A stretch of DNA of 64,000 nt, taken from Cardiocondyla obscurior. Taxonomy: Eukaryota > Arthropoda > Insecta > Hymenoptera > Formicidae. Below, in pieces: positions 42,201 through 55,200 of the stretch. The stretch is taken from the NCBI RefSeq assembly GCF_019399895.1, contig NC_091871.1:5113001-5177000 (forward strand). Reading direction: 5' to 3'. How positions within the stretch are numbered: the stretch's first letter is position 1; each line of letters begins with the position of its first letter. Position numbers and translations under genes: made by a program. A model generated the notes under the pieces. That model was given only the letters and a program-made list of their open reading frames with translations. It was not told where the DNA came from and ran no database searches.

Positions 42201-45200
42201 CCATTTCGAATTGTGTGCTCTCGCACGCCGGAATTCGGTTAGCGGTAATGTAATCTGCCCGGAGAGGAGATACGTGGCGGAAACAGCGCGAATGCGGTCG
42301 TATCGCGCGACCGATACGTTAGAACAAATCCGGACCTCCGGCGCAACGTTCCGGTGTTTCAATTAATATTAATTAATTACACGCGCACCAGCTCGCGTCG
42401 GGCGTAATCGGGCGAAAGCTTGCACCGGAGTCAGGCTCTTGTTTGAAAATGTTCGGGTAAATATTTATCAGGGACCGCGATTATTTCTTGAAAAGCCCGT
42501 TTTCCGCTCGACCTGCAAAATTGGAAAATAATTAATAATCGCCCCGGCTACCGGAGCCAAAATAATAGCAAGGAGGTTCTTGTCGGAAGAAAAAAAAATT
42601 GCCGGCTTTTTTCTTTCGCGTTGAATCGGTCCATGTGATAAACCCGACCCGGATTCGCGGTGCAATTTAGCGCGTTTCAAGGCACTAAGTAACTACATCG
42701 GCGTGTCGGGGCACAATTGATCGGCGGAGGGACCCGGGGCTCGAGAGATCAGTTCCGCGCGACAAGCCCGAACTCGATATTCCGCCTCGAAGAAGTGACG
42801 CCCGGCGACAGGACCGAGTGACACGATACACGCGACGGGCGGAAGTTAGCGATGTGGCAGAGAGGGCCACTTCCGACACGACCGTCGCTTGGTTCTCGAC
42901 GTTGAAATTCCGCGGCATGTCCGAAGAAAAGTTTCGATTGCTAACGTAGTCTCATATTTCATTTTCCGCGGCGCATCTCCGTACAGAGAAAAACTTGATT
43001 CGACGGGAAATTGAATTTTTTTTCCAGGGTGATCTAATAAAACCTCGGGTCCTCGGGGAAAACGAGAGCCTAACAATTTAATTACAAACGCCGATGTTTA
43101 ACATTCAATAATTGTTGAACTTTACGCAATATCGCCCGACGTTTTTCTTGATATTTCACAATTGAAAAGCAAGCCGCTGACAATTTATTTATCGAATGTA
43201 AATTTTAAAAGTGAACGATTTAATTATTTATTAAATTAAAATATTTTATTTTACTCTTATAAAGTATTTCCCGGCGAGAAACAGACGTTTAAGTTCTAAC
43301 CGAAATATCTGAAGCTGCAATTATTGAATACAGTACACGAAGTTGATTTAATACAGAGTTAAGACAATTGGAAATTTAAAATAAATAGTCAATCTGCCTT
43401 TTGAAAAGCAACTTTAGACACAAAGTGCTATTGCGAGCAGAATAAATAGTACGGTTATCGCAAGATAAAGTGTTTCTTTGTAATACTATCAGCGAGAAAT
43501 CGCTTTACTACGTGACTTCGTGGCTTTCGTGTGTCTTCGCGAACACAATTAGCGAGCTCGATGCGCTAATTGATGGTAAAACTCGTGCATCCTTATTTCG
43601 TCTCAACGTTTGATCTCGACGTGACTGTGAATTACAGATACTTCCATTAATTCATTCGGTTCTCGCTTGACATGTAAAATGAAAAACTGTTCTATCGATC
43701 CTATGTAGATTTCAAAGGCGCTATAAAAAAAGAAGAAAAAAAAATTTAGCTCGATCGATGCCCGAATAATACCTAAAATTAATATTTGACGTTATTTGCG
43801 AACCCGCCAGATTTTTCCCAGTCCATTAATTATTTCCGTCGATTGTGAAGGAACGGTTAATCTTGTAAGCCGTTTTCTAACCGAGTGACGCTTTTCGCAA
43901 CATTCTCCAACTTCCTTTGACACTTTCGATGCGTTCTCGCGACGTAAGTGAGCACGAATATCGAGTCATTAAATACTTTATAATGCAAGCGTGGACTGTC
44001 TATCTGTTATCCCCGGGGATGAAACGCAGTTTTCATTCCCGCCGTAAGTTCTAAAGTAATGGAAACTTTAATGGAATTCAGCACACCGCCTTCGCCGTCC
44101 CGATAAAGTGACAAACGTCCGCTAAGGTTCGTCAGGATCGACGGGCTGCACAAAAATAATTGAAAATCACTGTCGCGTAATGGGAATAAAAAAAAATTTG
44201 AAAACATCTTTTCTGCAGTAATAATATTAAAAAAAAAAGGAAAAAGAAAACTTGCCTCGATGATATTTTGTTTTAAATTATTCCGGTTATAATTTCACGA
44301 TTTCGATATGAAGAATTTAGAGGGATATCAATGACGGGTCGTATTCCGTTTGAAAAAGAGAGACCGCGGCAGACTCGATTTTCGTCTCTCAAATCGGCTC
44401 TAAAAAACATGTTACATTTCAGAAAATTCTTCCCTACGCCCCGGTTATATCCGACAATATTTTTTGTCGCTCTCTGTTGTACGATTTCAATAATCCCCTT
44501 AGGAGAAACGTGAAAAGATACTCACCTCGCGTCGTGGATCCTAACGCGTCTTCCATCATCGCAGGTTTACCTCTTCCCTTCGGTCTCTCTTTCTCTCTCG
44601 CGCGTCTCAGATTTTCCTCGGTAACATTCCACGATTATCGGGCAGCGAGTCGGGCTTTTTACAACGCGCGGCGAGCTTTTTCAAGTACGACGGCGAATGG
44701 CATAGCGAGCCTTGAGCTTACAGGCGCAAAACGGCGCGCGAAGATCGTCGTCTTTATCTCTCGAGCATTCGAGCTTCCTGTAACAAGAACTTGTGCAACG
44801 ATCGCGACGATGTAACGGCATTTAAGCGCCGAGTTGCAGGCCGAACTTTCGCGCGAGTTTGTCGCTTCGCTCGTACTCGATGATTATCCGGATTCAACGG
44901 AACGGTCCCTTTATCTCGATACACGCCGAGCCAAGCGATTAAAGTGCCAAAAAAAGAAAGCCTCCACCTCCGAGGCGGGCTCCTCGAGATTAAACGCGTT
45001 ATCTTCCCACTTATTCTTCTTCCGGTGTTTCTTTTACCCGCAAATCTCGCGGGAACGGTCGATACGCTGCTCCGAGAACAAACCTCGTTTCTCTATCCCG
45101 CGAGTATTGTTATTACAAATTTTACAAACGCGCCGGAAAGCGCCGTCGAGCACCTCGGGATGCCGCGCACAGCGCGAGAGTTCCGCACGTGTGTGATTCG

Positions 45201-46329
45201 AGCAAAGATGATATTGCCTCGCCCTCAAGCGCCTCCGTAGTTACCAGCAATTTTCAGGATCTTGCATTTTCCATCCGTGTGTATATGTGCGTGCAGGGTT
45301 TTTTTTTCTGGAATTAAATAAAGCCACGTGTGGAAGTTTTAATTCGAGCGACACCACCTCTCTGGGATCGTTCCATCTTTTTTCAACAGCTCCTCTGCCC
45401 TCCTTTTTATATTTTTGCACGCGGCTCTCGAATCCTTTTTGGAAGTCACGTTGTTCGCGATCATATCTTGAGATATTAATCAGGTTTGCATTAACCGAAA
45501 TGAAAGGGTGGGCCGCTCTCGTTGCTGCTTATTATCCCAGAATCCGACCTCTCATCTCTAATTTTTCTCCAGCTTCCTTTTATTATCCCGTTATTTTTAC
45601 TCTGTTTTCCCGGGCGGTATTGTTGCGCTATTTGAAACTCGCGTGCAATTCGATACAGCTACTCGACTCCACTCCGGCGTTCCCTTTGGTCCGATTTTGA
45701 ATTTAATCGACGCGAGATCGATCCCGATTATCGGCGCTCTTCCCCGCGAAGGGTTCTCGATGCCCGGCTCTTAATGCTCGCAACACGCGTTCCCTTAACG
45801 TCCCTAATACGCGCGGTCACGGATGTGCGTGCCACCGTACGACGATTATCGTCTTACGCCACGCGTCTCGCTGCAGCTTGCTGTTCGGAAGATCAGTTAA
45901 CCAAACTCGTCTCTCTTTTTTTTTTTTTTTTCTTATTTTTACTTTTCCAAGCTCTCGCCGGTTTCTCTCTCAATGCGAGAGTCGATCGAAATAGATACTG
46001 CAATTAATTGAAACTTCGAGGGGCTATTTTCGAATAAGCTCCCGCGTCCGGCAAAGCAATCGGACGATTGCCTCCGTCGAGGTCTCTCCCGCGTGAGAAT
46101 TCACTCCCGGAAGTCGCTCGTTGCAACTCTCTCGAGTATTCGTCGCGCACTTAGTCTCGAGAAAAGCACGCCGATTAAGAAGAGTATGCCGAATGAATCT
46201 CACTCAGCGCGATCGATAATCGTGCCCTTTTGAAATAAATAAAAAGAGGAAGTTGTCGGAGGTCGAAGGAGCTGCTCCGTCTTTAGATTCGGGATGACGG
46301 GGTAAACGGTTTTCGCGGAGCGTTCGTGT

Positions 46330-46620
46330 CAAGGGTTCGTCGACCGGTTCAATCGACCGGCCTCACGGTGCAGAACGCGATACACGTCACACGAATGCCG
46401 CGCGCCGACTGAGGTTGACTGACGGTGCCCGCGCGCGCGGCATCCGTGTTCCACGCCGATTTCCGTCGTCACGTGACGAGCGGCGGGTGCTCCGTCGGCG
46501 TCGCGACGCTCCGCGCCGCGCACAAGACGACCCTCTATCGCGCGCTCGCCGGCCTCGAAGAGCCGGCCCTAAGGCGATCGATATATTTATTGCCGATGTT
46601 AAGTATTGACAGGCCTTCGA
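46330..46620. promoter_or_regulatory. CpG island-like segment, possible promoter
   Basis: The most CpG-dense stretch of the gene-poor region, with runs such as CGCGCGCGGC near 46431. It keeps frames open on both strands, but the products have no motif. A promoter role, for example for the minus-strand cyclase, is only a guess from composition and position. Confidence 0.25.
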
Positions 46621-49210
46621 CGGATATCGGTAAGCCGTTAAAAGGGAGGACGAGTTCTAAGGGGTGTGTCCGCTTAAGGCGAGAAGAAACTCACGCGGAC
46701 GACCCGAGACGGATCTCGGAAAAATAAAGCTCTGCCCGCGCCCAACCCTTAACGGGAAAGATCTGCGAAAGATAAAAAATTCTTTTCATTAATATATCTG
46801 CGTTCGATTTTCGTACGAGTGATGACTCAATAGAAGGGGGAAAAAAAAAATTATATGAATGTAGGCCAGAGAAAAATAATCATTGAAATTGAAAAAGAAC
46901 TGTAAGTCAAGTTGGTTTTATTTCTTCCGTAACAACCGCGTTACGCGTTTCTCAATGGCGCAATTTAACCTCGGGTCTTATGAGAATCAAGTTTAAGAGC
47001 ACTGAATAGAGAAGAAGTGCGATATTAAAAGAATAGTTGGAGCGGAAATGCGAGAGAGGAAAGGTAGGCGAAGTAAAGCAAAAATTATTCCGAAGAAATT
47101 ATTATTTTAAGAGTTTCGTAAGTTTAATCACGTGAATTAAAACTGTCTATAAATCTGCCTATAAAAAGGGAGGGGAATAAATCACAGATTTAATCTCGAG
47201 CATAAACTACATCCTATCAGTTTATTCGGGTTAAAATGATCTAGTTCGTACACCTTCCAGTAATAATAATGAAATAATATAAAAATTCCTATTTAAAAGT
47301 ATCGGCGCTATATATAAATATAAATTTGCATTTGCGTCTGAAAGTAACAGGCGGATTAGAATCCGGCTGAAGATGAATGTGTAGGATCAGCATTGCTGTT
47401 TCACATCCAGCGGAATTGGTTGATTGAGGCGGCAGTCGGCGGCGGATAATCGAAGTCCGGCTGGCAAATAACGGAAGCCTATCAATCGACCTCGATATAA
47501 TGCCCAGTACATTCCTATTAAACGACAGCGACGAGCAACGTCGTGCCACAAAGTGGATCACAAAGACGCCACGGATATGCCGAATTAAACCGGAGTAAAA
47601 GTCAGACAGTTGACTCGGGTTACGTTTTAATTAAAAAGAGCGACGGGTAAATGCGGGTATACGGCGGCTGATGTACAGAGAGCTTCGTTAACTCTTTGTT
47701 AGGAGGTCCATTTTGCCACGGATTTCAATGTATTGAAACGACCTCGCTTTCGGCCTGATCCCGCTAAGACAGATCATATACAATAGAACCGTGAGCCGAG
47801 GAACTTCTTAAAAAAAAAAAAAAGTTGAATGCAGCACGATTATCTAGCGCCGTTCTCACCGGCTAGTAGCAAAACGCCGGATCTCTCTCAAAATTTTAAA
47901 TTTTACTCAAATATTTCACTGCATTAATAAACGTAATCGTGACCCGAAATATCGATGCTTTAATTCTCGTGTATATTGATATAATTATAAATCAATTTGA
48001 ATATTCTTCTCGACTGCATATTAATATTTATTTAGTTTTATCATTAATTAATATTTATAATAGCAAACATTTAAAATTATATAAATTATAAAGATTTATA
48101 TAAATGTCGGCCGATATTAAATATTGCAACGAAATTGATTTAATTTTTTAACGTAGCGAGGGATGATTTTTTTTATTCAAATCCGTGACGAGCAGAAACT
48201 TAGCTCGGGACCAGTTTCTTTTTTTATTTATTTCAGTAAAAGTGAAAATTACTTATGAGCGTAGTAAATAAAATTAATATTTTGAATCGTAAGATAAGTT
48301 TTTATACGTACAGGTAAGAAATTAAAAATAGAATTTGCCGTGCCTTATTTAAGCTTTTCATTATTGCAAGAACTATTAAAGACTCCCCCTCCGAAGAGGA
48401 AAAAAAAATACGTCAACCTTACGATATCGACGTAAGACTGTCCGGCGAAGAGTCGTCGACGTTACGTAGTTTACTTACGTCAACACGCAGGTCATCAGAG
48501 TTTCTAAATCCGGAAATACGCGTATACACGAGCCGCGTAATAGGATAATATCTGGACTTATAACATAACGGTAATTACCGCAAAACAGACTTCTACTTTT
48601 ATAAACTTTTGCGCGAGTCCGACTAAGTTCCGCGCCTTTCGTTCTTCTCGCTCGAGCTGCTTTTTCTTGCCGGGATTCACATCGGGTGCAACTTGAAACA
48701 GAAAAAGAAAAAAAACACAAAATTATCGGGAGGGCAAGGGGCAAGAATTGCCTGAGGCGAACTTCTGTTGATGTCCAACAAAAGTTATGGAATCAGTCCA
48801 AGTGCGGAGAATGAAACGCGCACGAGTTCCATAGAAAATTCAGTTTGATCGGACGAGACAGGTCTGTAATCGGAATCTCGACGCCGCGGATTTCGTAATG
48901 AGCTTGGCGCCGTACAATGCGGAATTGATTAAGTCCGGTTTTCATTCCGCAGAGAAACCTCGGTAATCTCGTCGGGATGATAGTAGAACACATTTTGGCG
49001 TGATCGCAGTCGTGATGAACCGGCCGTAATCCGCGCACAATATATATATATAGTATCTATTAATTATTCCCGTCAATGATTTTATGCACGATTGCGCTGA
49101 CGTTTTTATGCGGAAATTAAGCTTCGTAATGAATTAATATATTAACAACGTTACTTAACGAACTCTTTGAACTTGGCCGTTTTCTATGCGGCAAAAAAAA
49201 AAAACACGTC

Positions 49211-49298
49211 TGGTTTGTTCTATATTAATAAAATCGGTGAGTGACGCATGAATTAAAAAGCTAATTCATGCGTTATTCACCAATTTTTTAAGATAGGA
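49211..49298. mobile_element. Helitron-like ends forming a hairpin (copy C)
   Basis: A right terminus GGTTTGTTCTA at 49212-49222 is followed by a left terminus (GGTGAGTGACGCATGAATTA) and then by the same left terminus inverted, ending with the mirror of TCCTATCTTAAAAAATTGG at 49298. The two left ends form a hairpin with a short loop near 49257-49260. It is a truncated, rearranged copy without an interior. Confidence 0.6.
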
Positions 49299-49486
49299 TA
49301 AATAATAGGAGAAATAATGTAACGTAAATTTTTAATAAAGCAATGCAACAAAAATTTTCCGTCCCACTTAAACAGACTGCGGACTGTCGGTTGTACATAC
49401 TTTTAATATTTTCTTTAAATACAACCGGTGTGGTTAAAAATTTTTTATGCATTCTACATCATTAAATAAAGAATTTATAAAAAAAA

Positions 49487-49550
49487 GCATGCGACTTGCC
49501 AATCTGCATGAGCTTCAGCGGAGTTGTTGAGTTCTGTCGGTGACTGTAAC
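49487..49550 (-). repeat. second copy of the 63-base exon-like block
   Basis: The inverse of this segment matches 35528-35590 with five differences. On the minus strand it has GTTACAG before the block, and GCAAGT instead of GTAAGT after it (a possible GC-type donor). One frame reads SPTELNNSAEAHAD. It sits about 190 bases right of the Helitron-like ends of copy C. Confidence 0.7.
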
Positions 49551-51259
49551 ATAAAAATCATAAGTCAAGTATTTGCACACTACACGTGATTCAAACATCT
49601 ATTGCGTGAGGATCCCGTTTTAATGCCGGATGCCAGAACACACAGCTTCTGTGATCACCCGGCTACGATCTCACCTCAATTTCCTAGCGGACATTTCCTA
49701 ATGAGTTTTCAGAATCCGGCGGGGCTTGGTTAACTAGCTGAGTTAGCTAGGTATAGTTTTGCATTTGTATTAATCGTCCGCGAGTAGCACACGCATAATA
49801 TTGCTTTTTACACTTTGACTTGACAGACGTAACAAACTTTTAAATGCAGTAAACAGGTAGCGCAAATATTCACGCCCATTATACATATATGTATACATAC
49901 ATATACATATGTAAATTTTTTTTTCTTTGTGATTCGGAATAAAATTTAAAAGCTTTCAGTTGTCGCTCGTTTGGACTATTTTCAATTTGTACTTTGCAAT
50001 TTTTCTTTGAACTAAATTAAATTAAATAATCACGTATAAAAATTGAAGTTATATTTTATCAGTATAAGGGATGTAATCTTGGCGATAAACGGGCGAAATA
50101 TTTATTTCTTGACATTTTGCATATGTTAAACAGATCTAGGTTTTTATTTTTAATCTTCCTTGAAAGAAAAAGAAAAAAAAAAGGGAAAAGGGGAAATTGA
50201 TCTAATGACTACGATCTTACGTTGCGTTCTTCATTTTCAATTATTATAGGTTTACCGTGTTGCGTTGTGGATAATGATGATTAATGCTTGCCCGTGCGAA
50301 GTCCATTAGGATCGAGTTAGGGAAATGATGTAACGTACTCTGTTCTCGACATCTCCCGTTACTCTCAATATTCCGCGACGAATAATTCAGAATTTTTGGA
50401 ATTAATCCTAAAGCGATGCGCACAAAGCGTGACTTGCGTCGCGAATACCTAACGCTTATGCGGTAAAATCAAGAAAGTCTTATACGTCGCGAAAAACACA
50501 TTGCAAATACTTATAAGATATTCCATTTTACATGTGTAATTAATATTTCGCGATTCTGCATTTTTAATTTAAACGACGTTAATGTCGAACGCGCTAATAT
50601 CGTTTATTTCAATATAACATGGTAATTAATAAATAAGATCAAATAAGTAATAATACGTAATAATTATAATAATTATAATAATACATTTTTTAACTTTTTA
50701 TTCTTTACCTTTAATCGGAATTAGAGCTCTTTTCTGAATTATTTAAAAGGATATTTGGGCTTTAAAAAGATATTTAAAAGGATATTAAAAGATAATTATT
50801 TGATTAAAAATTCTGATAAGCCTACATCTCAGCAATTTATTTTAAGTAATTATCTCTTTACAAAATGTACATTCGCGCAAATATTCGTCCACCATATTAC
50901 GGCGCAGCTGGATTACATTTTCGTATGCAAAAGAGGAAATCTTTTTTTTTTTCTTTTTTTTCCCTCGTTTCGCGAATCTCGCCGTATGCTTACGCACGAT
51001 TGCGAGAAACACGCAATCTAATCCGTAATTTCCTTTTGTTCCACTTTCGCACGCATTTGAACCGCTTTGTATCTCTGAAAAGGGCGAGACTCGCGAGCAC
51101 ACTGTGGCTTCAGATTCGTGGCCTGAAATTAATTCCAACGTGCGTGAAAGTTTCACTTTGAACTCACTTTAAACAATCTGTAATTCGTGTCAGAATTTGA
51201 AACCGACTTTGACTTCGCGTATTAAAAAGTAATGCAAAAAATCAGACTTCGTTTTACGT

Positions 51260-51448
51260 ATCCTATCTTAAAAAATTAGTGAGTGACGCATGAATTAGCT
51301 TTTCGTCGACTATACATTATTCAATTACAATGTAATCATCATATAGAAATTATTATAATTAATTAATGTCCCCAATTATAATGACGCGCACGAATTGGGA
51401 CCTTTCGAAAAACAGCGCACGCGAAGCGTGCGTATGGTTTGTTCTAGT
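51260..51448 (+). mobile_element. short Helitron-like element (copy D)
   Basis: The left end TCCTATCTTAAAAAATTAGT follows an A. The right end ATGGTTTGTTCTAG is followed by T. Just inside the right end, CGCACGC-GAA-GCGTGCG forms a perfect 7-bp hairpin about 12 bases from the terminus, as Helitrons have. The 189-bp body has no coding frame. This is the clearest Helitron-type end in the window. Confidence 0.75.
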
Positions 51449-51576
51449 AAAATATTAAATTACACATGTATCAAAATATATTTGGACATTATAAATGAAA
51501 TTTTATTTTGAAATTTGATACGAGCTATTCAAAGCGTAATTTTAATAAAGTATAATAATATATGCATGTAGTATTA

Positions 51577-51613
51577 ATTTATAAATTGATAATGCGAGTA
51601 TCAATTTATAAAT
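51577..51613. repeat. perfect AT-rich inverted repeat
   Basis: ATTTATAAATTGATA is followed after 7 bases by its exact inverse. It lies in non-coding DNA between copy D and the vinculin-like gene. No further element structure is clear around it. Confidence 0.85.
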
Positions 51614-52133
51614 AGATTTAATAGTGATGAATAATAACCATATTTCTAGATAAATGTTACATAAATGTTAGAAAGTTAATTTATCAATAACATTCTAAAT
51701 ATTTATTAGACATATGTAGCGTGAAATCGATCTAAGCACTTTAAAATAGTATGCGCACACACGTGTTTACAATTTATAATTATTTAGATTTAGTGATACT
51801 ATTATATACTGACAATCAATTTCAAAGTCAGTTTCGAGTTACAACAATATCAATCTATCAAAATTCAATTTATTCGCTGGTGACTTTTCGGCAGAGTCAA
51901 CGCTTATCAAAGGCGCTAAAACGCTTTGATTGATAGCTAATAAATTATGTTCGTGCATAGCAGCTGCCAGATACTAACAGAGTTAGCAATTTTTGTGATG
52001 CTTGGCAACTTCTTACAATCTTGTTTCTTCTCGTCAACGAAAAGAAATAAAGAAAAATTTGTTTTGATTTTTTTCTCAACCTTTTTTATATCACAATACA
52101 ATTTTTGATAACATTTACAATTAAAATTTAAGT

Positions 52134-52139
52134 TTTATT
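52134..52139 (-). terminator. polyadenylation signal of the vinculin-like gene
   Basis: AATAAA on the minus strand, about 135 bases after the stop codon at 52274. It is the nearest canonical signal; the cleavage site cannot be seen. Confidence 0.5.
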
Positions 52140-52273
52140 AATGTAATCACTATAAAACGATACCTTTAACCGATATTATAATTTGTTTATAATTATACAT
52201 TGATACTACCTTAAATGCTATCGAATAAACATTACATTAATATTTTACGTTCTTTTAAAAAATATATAACTTT

Positions 52274-55200
52274 TTATGTCTCATGGTGCTGCGAGATCGA
52301 CTTTTGTATTTTACTGTTCGGTGACAAAACGCTATTGAGTTTTTGACACGATTCCATAATTAAAGACGCATCACCGCCACCAGATATAGCACATTTGCTT
52401 ATCTTCTTCGTTATCGGAGATTTATTTGCACAATTCTTCGTTTCTGGTTTAGTTTGACAAAATTTTTCCACAATGTTGAAAACTGACTCCTTATCTACAC
52501 TCTCCGAAGGCACGTTTTCTACTGTTGACAACTGACACGACGAGAAAGTTGCATTTTCCAATGTGAAAGATTTAGTTATCTTTTCTAAAGCAGCTGAAAT
52601 AATTTTCGATATAATTGCAGTTCTTGTCAGATTTTTTTTTTATTAAAGTATACAAGTATATTACCTGTTAAATCCATGGTCTCTTCGGCATCAAAATCAA
52701 CATAAAGACTGAAACTATCTCTGCTAAAAAGATGTTGTCTAATTCTAGACAGATTCTTAGGCGACGTTTTATTCTTAACGACTGACTTTGCTACATTTTT
52801 ATTCTTGTGTGGCGTAGTATACATAATTGAATGTTCACTACGCAATGCACGACCGTTTTCAATGTAAGGTAACAAACATGATAAATCTGAGGGTTTCTGT
52901 ACTGTGCTGTTTGCTGGTTCAATAGACACCTGCGACTTGTGCGTTTTTACTATAAAAATTAGACATTATTTCGAAGAAATATGAGATGCATAAAAAAGAA
53001 ATATAAAATTGTGCAAACCTGTATAAGGTGTTCTGATATAAGATAAATTATTTTCGTCACGCGGCAAACCGTAAATTGTAGGTGGAAAATTCAGGGTGTT
53101 TGACACGCTACCTGTAATATACATTCACATAATTTAATTAGCTTAATTTTTTTGACAATGCGTTACATGCATAGCAATATAATCATAAAAGCTCATTTTA
53201 AAAAACATATTGCTTATCACTGAACATGATTTATACATACCATGAGTGGAATCTCCTTGGCCCCTCGCAGATTTTTCATGTGTTGTATTATTCATAATTA
53301 TAGCTAAGGCGGGTTGCAATCTTTGAACGACATTCAATATTAATTCACACCGTTTTATCACCCGCAATTGTTGAGGCTCCGTTGCATTTTCCACTAGAAG
53401 AGTCTTGGCAGCTGCGTCGGCTTCAAATATAGCTATAAACAAAATACGTACAATATATCTACCGGAAAAACATATTTTTTAATCACGGCATCGTAATTAC
53501 CTGCTTTTAATTCTCTCGTCATCATTATCATTTGACGATCGATGTTGTCAGTACCAATGTCGTCTACGACTGCCGTGACTTGACTTGATAAAGCCGAGGC
53601 ACGCTGAACGATACCTTGCACTTGAAGTTGTGTTACTGGATCCCTGTTATCCAAACAATTTGAGATTACCGTTATACGTTCTTGAAGATCGTCCATAACT
53701 ACCTAAATACAAAAAACATATTAAAATATGTTTGTATAATTTATATAATTATTTATAATACGTTGTCTGCGTACTTCACAAAAAGCTGCCGAATTTATAA
53801 TAAGATTTACGGCATTCTGAAACTTATTCATTTCTAATCGCCATTGAGCAGTTAATAACTTGACACTGGAACGCATTTCTTTATTATCTGGATGTAAGTA
53901 AAAGGATATTATAGCAGAAATTAATTCAGTCTCTAATGATTCGAATCCTGCGAGACAATTACGAACTTTGTTATTTCCTGAAATACAGCATATTATTAGA
54001 TATTTTTATAATATTAAAAAAAAAAAAATTTTATAAAAAAAAATTATTATGATAAAGAACAACTAACGATTCTTATCATTGCAACAAGCAATCGCGTACA
54101 TTCCAATTTGCGTAATTTGATCAAAGAGTTGATCAAAGTCTTCTATAAGATCGTTTAAATCACTCTTTGCTCTTCTTTTCGCACTTAGCGAATTTCCGCA
54201 CGTCATAACTAGCTTCTTCAAAGCCGTGTAACGATTGCTGAATACTTCCATTGCGAGTGTTAATACTGCTATATTAACTTTACGTTCTAAACGATACAGA
54301 GCATCAGTTAACGTATGCGTAAATAAATTGTTTAACGCTCGATCTGGAGTTTCCGATAGTAATTGTTGTTTTAATTTCTCATATTCCAACACTATGGATT
54401 GGCATGAACCAGTTATGGCTTTAAAATTATACGGCTGACAGACTTGAGTAATTGCCATAGCATAAGAGAACACGTCCTCCAATCTCAACCATAACTCGGT
54501 ACATTCTGATATTTGCTCCTGATGCGTCTTGCTTGGTATTTCTATTATAATATCCAATGCTAAATCCATTCTGCAAACGTACCATTAAAATTATTAATAT
54601 AAATAAATTGGGTAAGAAATATTAATTTTCTTACCTATAGACAAAATGATTTTCCCTCTCGCACATTTCTTGTTCCAGAGAGTTTGAACCGTTCAATAAG
54701 TCCAAAATCATTTCGCAACACGTACATATTCTTTCACAAATATACTTCTTACATGTCTGCACATATTTTTATATAAGAGAAAAAGCATAAATTATAGAGT
54801 AAAATAATATAAAATGTGTAATTTCTTACATAAATTGGTGCATTTAACTGATGCTGCTCCTGAGCTAGTTGTACCAGCATCTCAAATGATGTGCACAGTT
54901 GAGAGGTGTATAAAGCTAGATTTTGTGACAAAAATGCAGACACCAAACTTTTCCTATAATTTTGTAATGGTTCGAGTATCTCCAATATTGAAGTGCCTAG
55001 TTCCTTCAAAAATATGAATAGAATTAATGTTTACCTTAAAAGATTCATATTTTTTTCAAGCTTATTTTATTATTACCTTTATATTTTGAAGATCCTCAAT
55101 TTGGTTTGCTGTGCTCATTTCCTTCACATAATCTAAACAATCTTGAAGTCTTTGTTTCAATGGCAAGCATTCTAAATCTTCCAATGCTTGCAAAGCTAAT

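Larger units (their letters stand above)
35655..49189. other. gene-poor region with GC-rich patches
   Basis: I find no exon I can defend. A GT microsatellite is at 36202-36219. CpG-rich patches lie at about 42030-42960 and 44500-46740. The strongest, 46330-46620, is very CpG-dense and open in several frames on both strands with Arg- and Ala-rich products, which suggests base composition rather than coding. The start exon or promoter of the cyclase could be in one of these patches. Confidence 0.45.

Noticed and set aside
45287..45700. 137-codon open frame on the plus strand
   Set aside because: It begins at a GC-rich microsatellite-like stretch and has no motif; the adjacent frames are also open.
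46329..46727. Arg- and Ala-rich frames on both strands as a candidate first cyclase exon
   Set aside because: They are open on both strands because of CpG density. No signal or donor in phase 0 could be chosen over chance, so only a possible promoter is noted.
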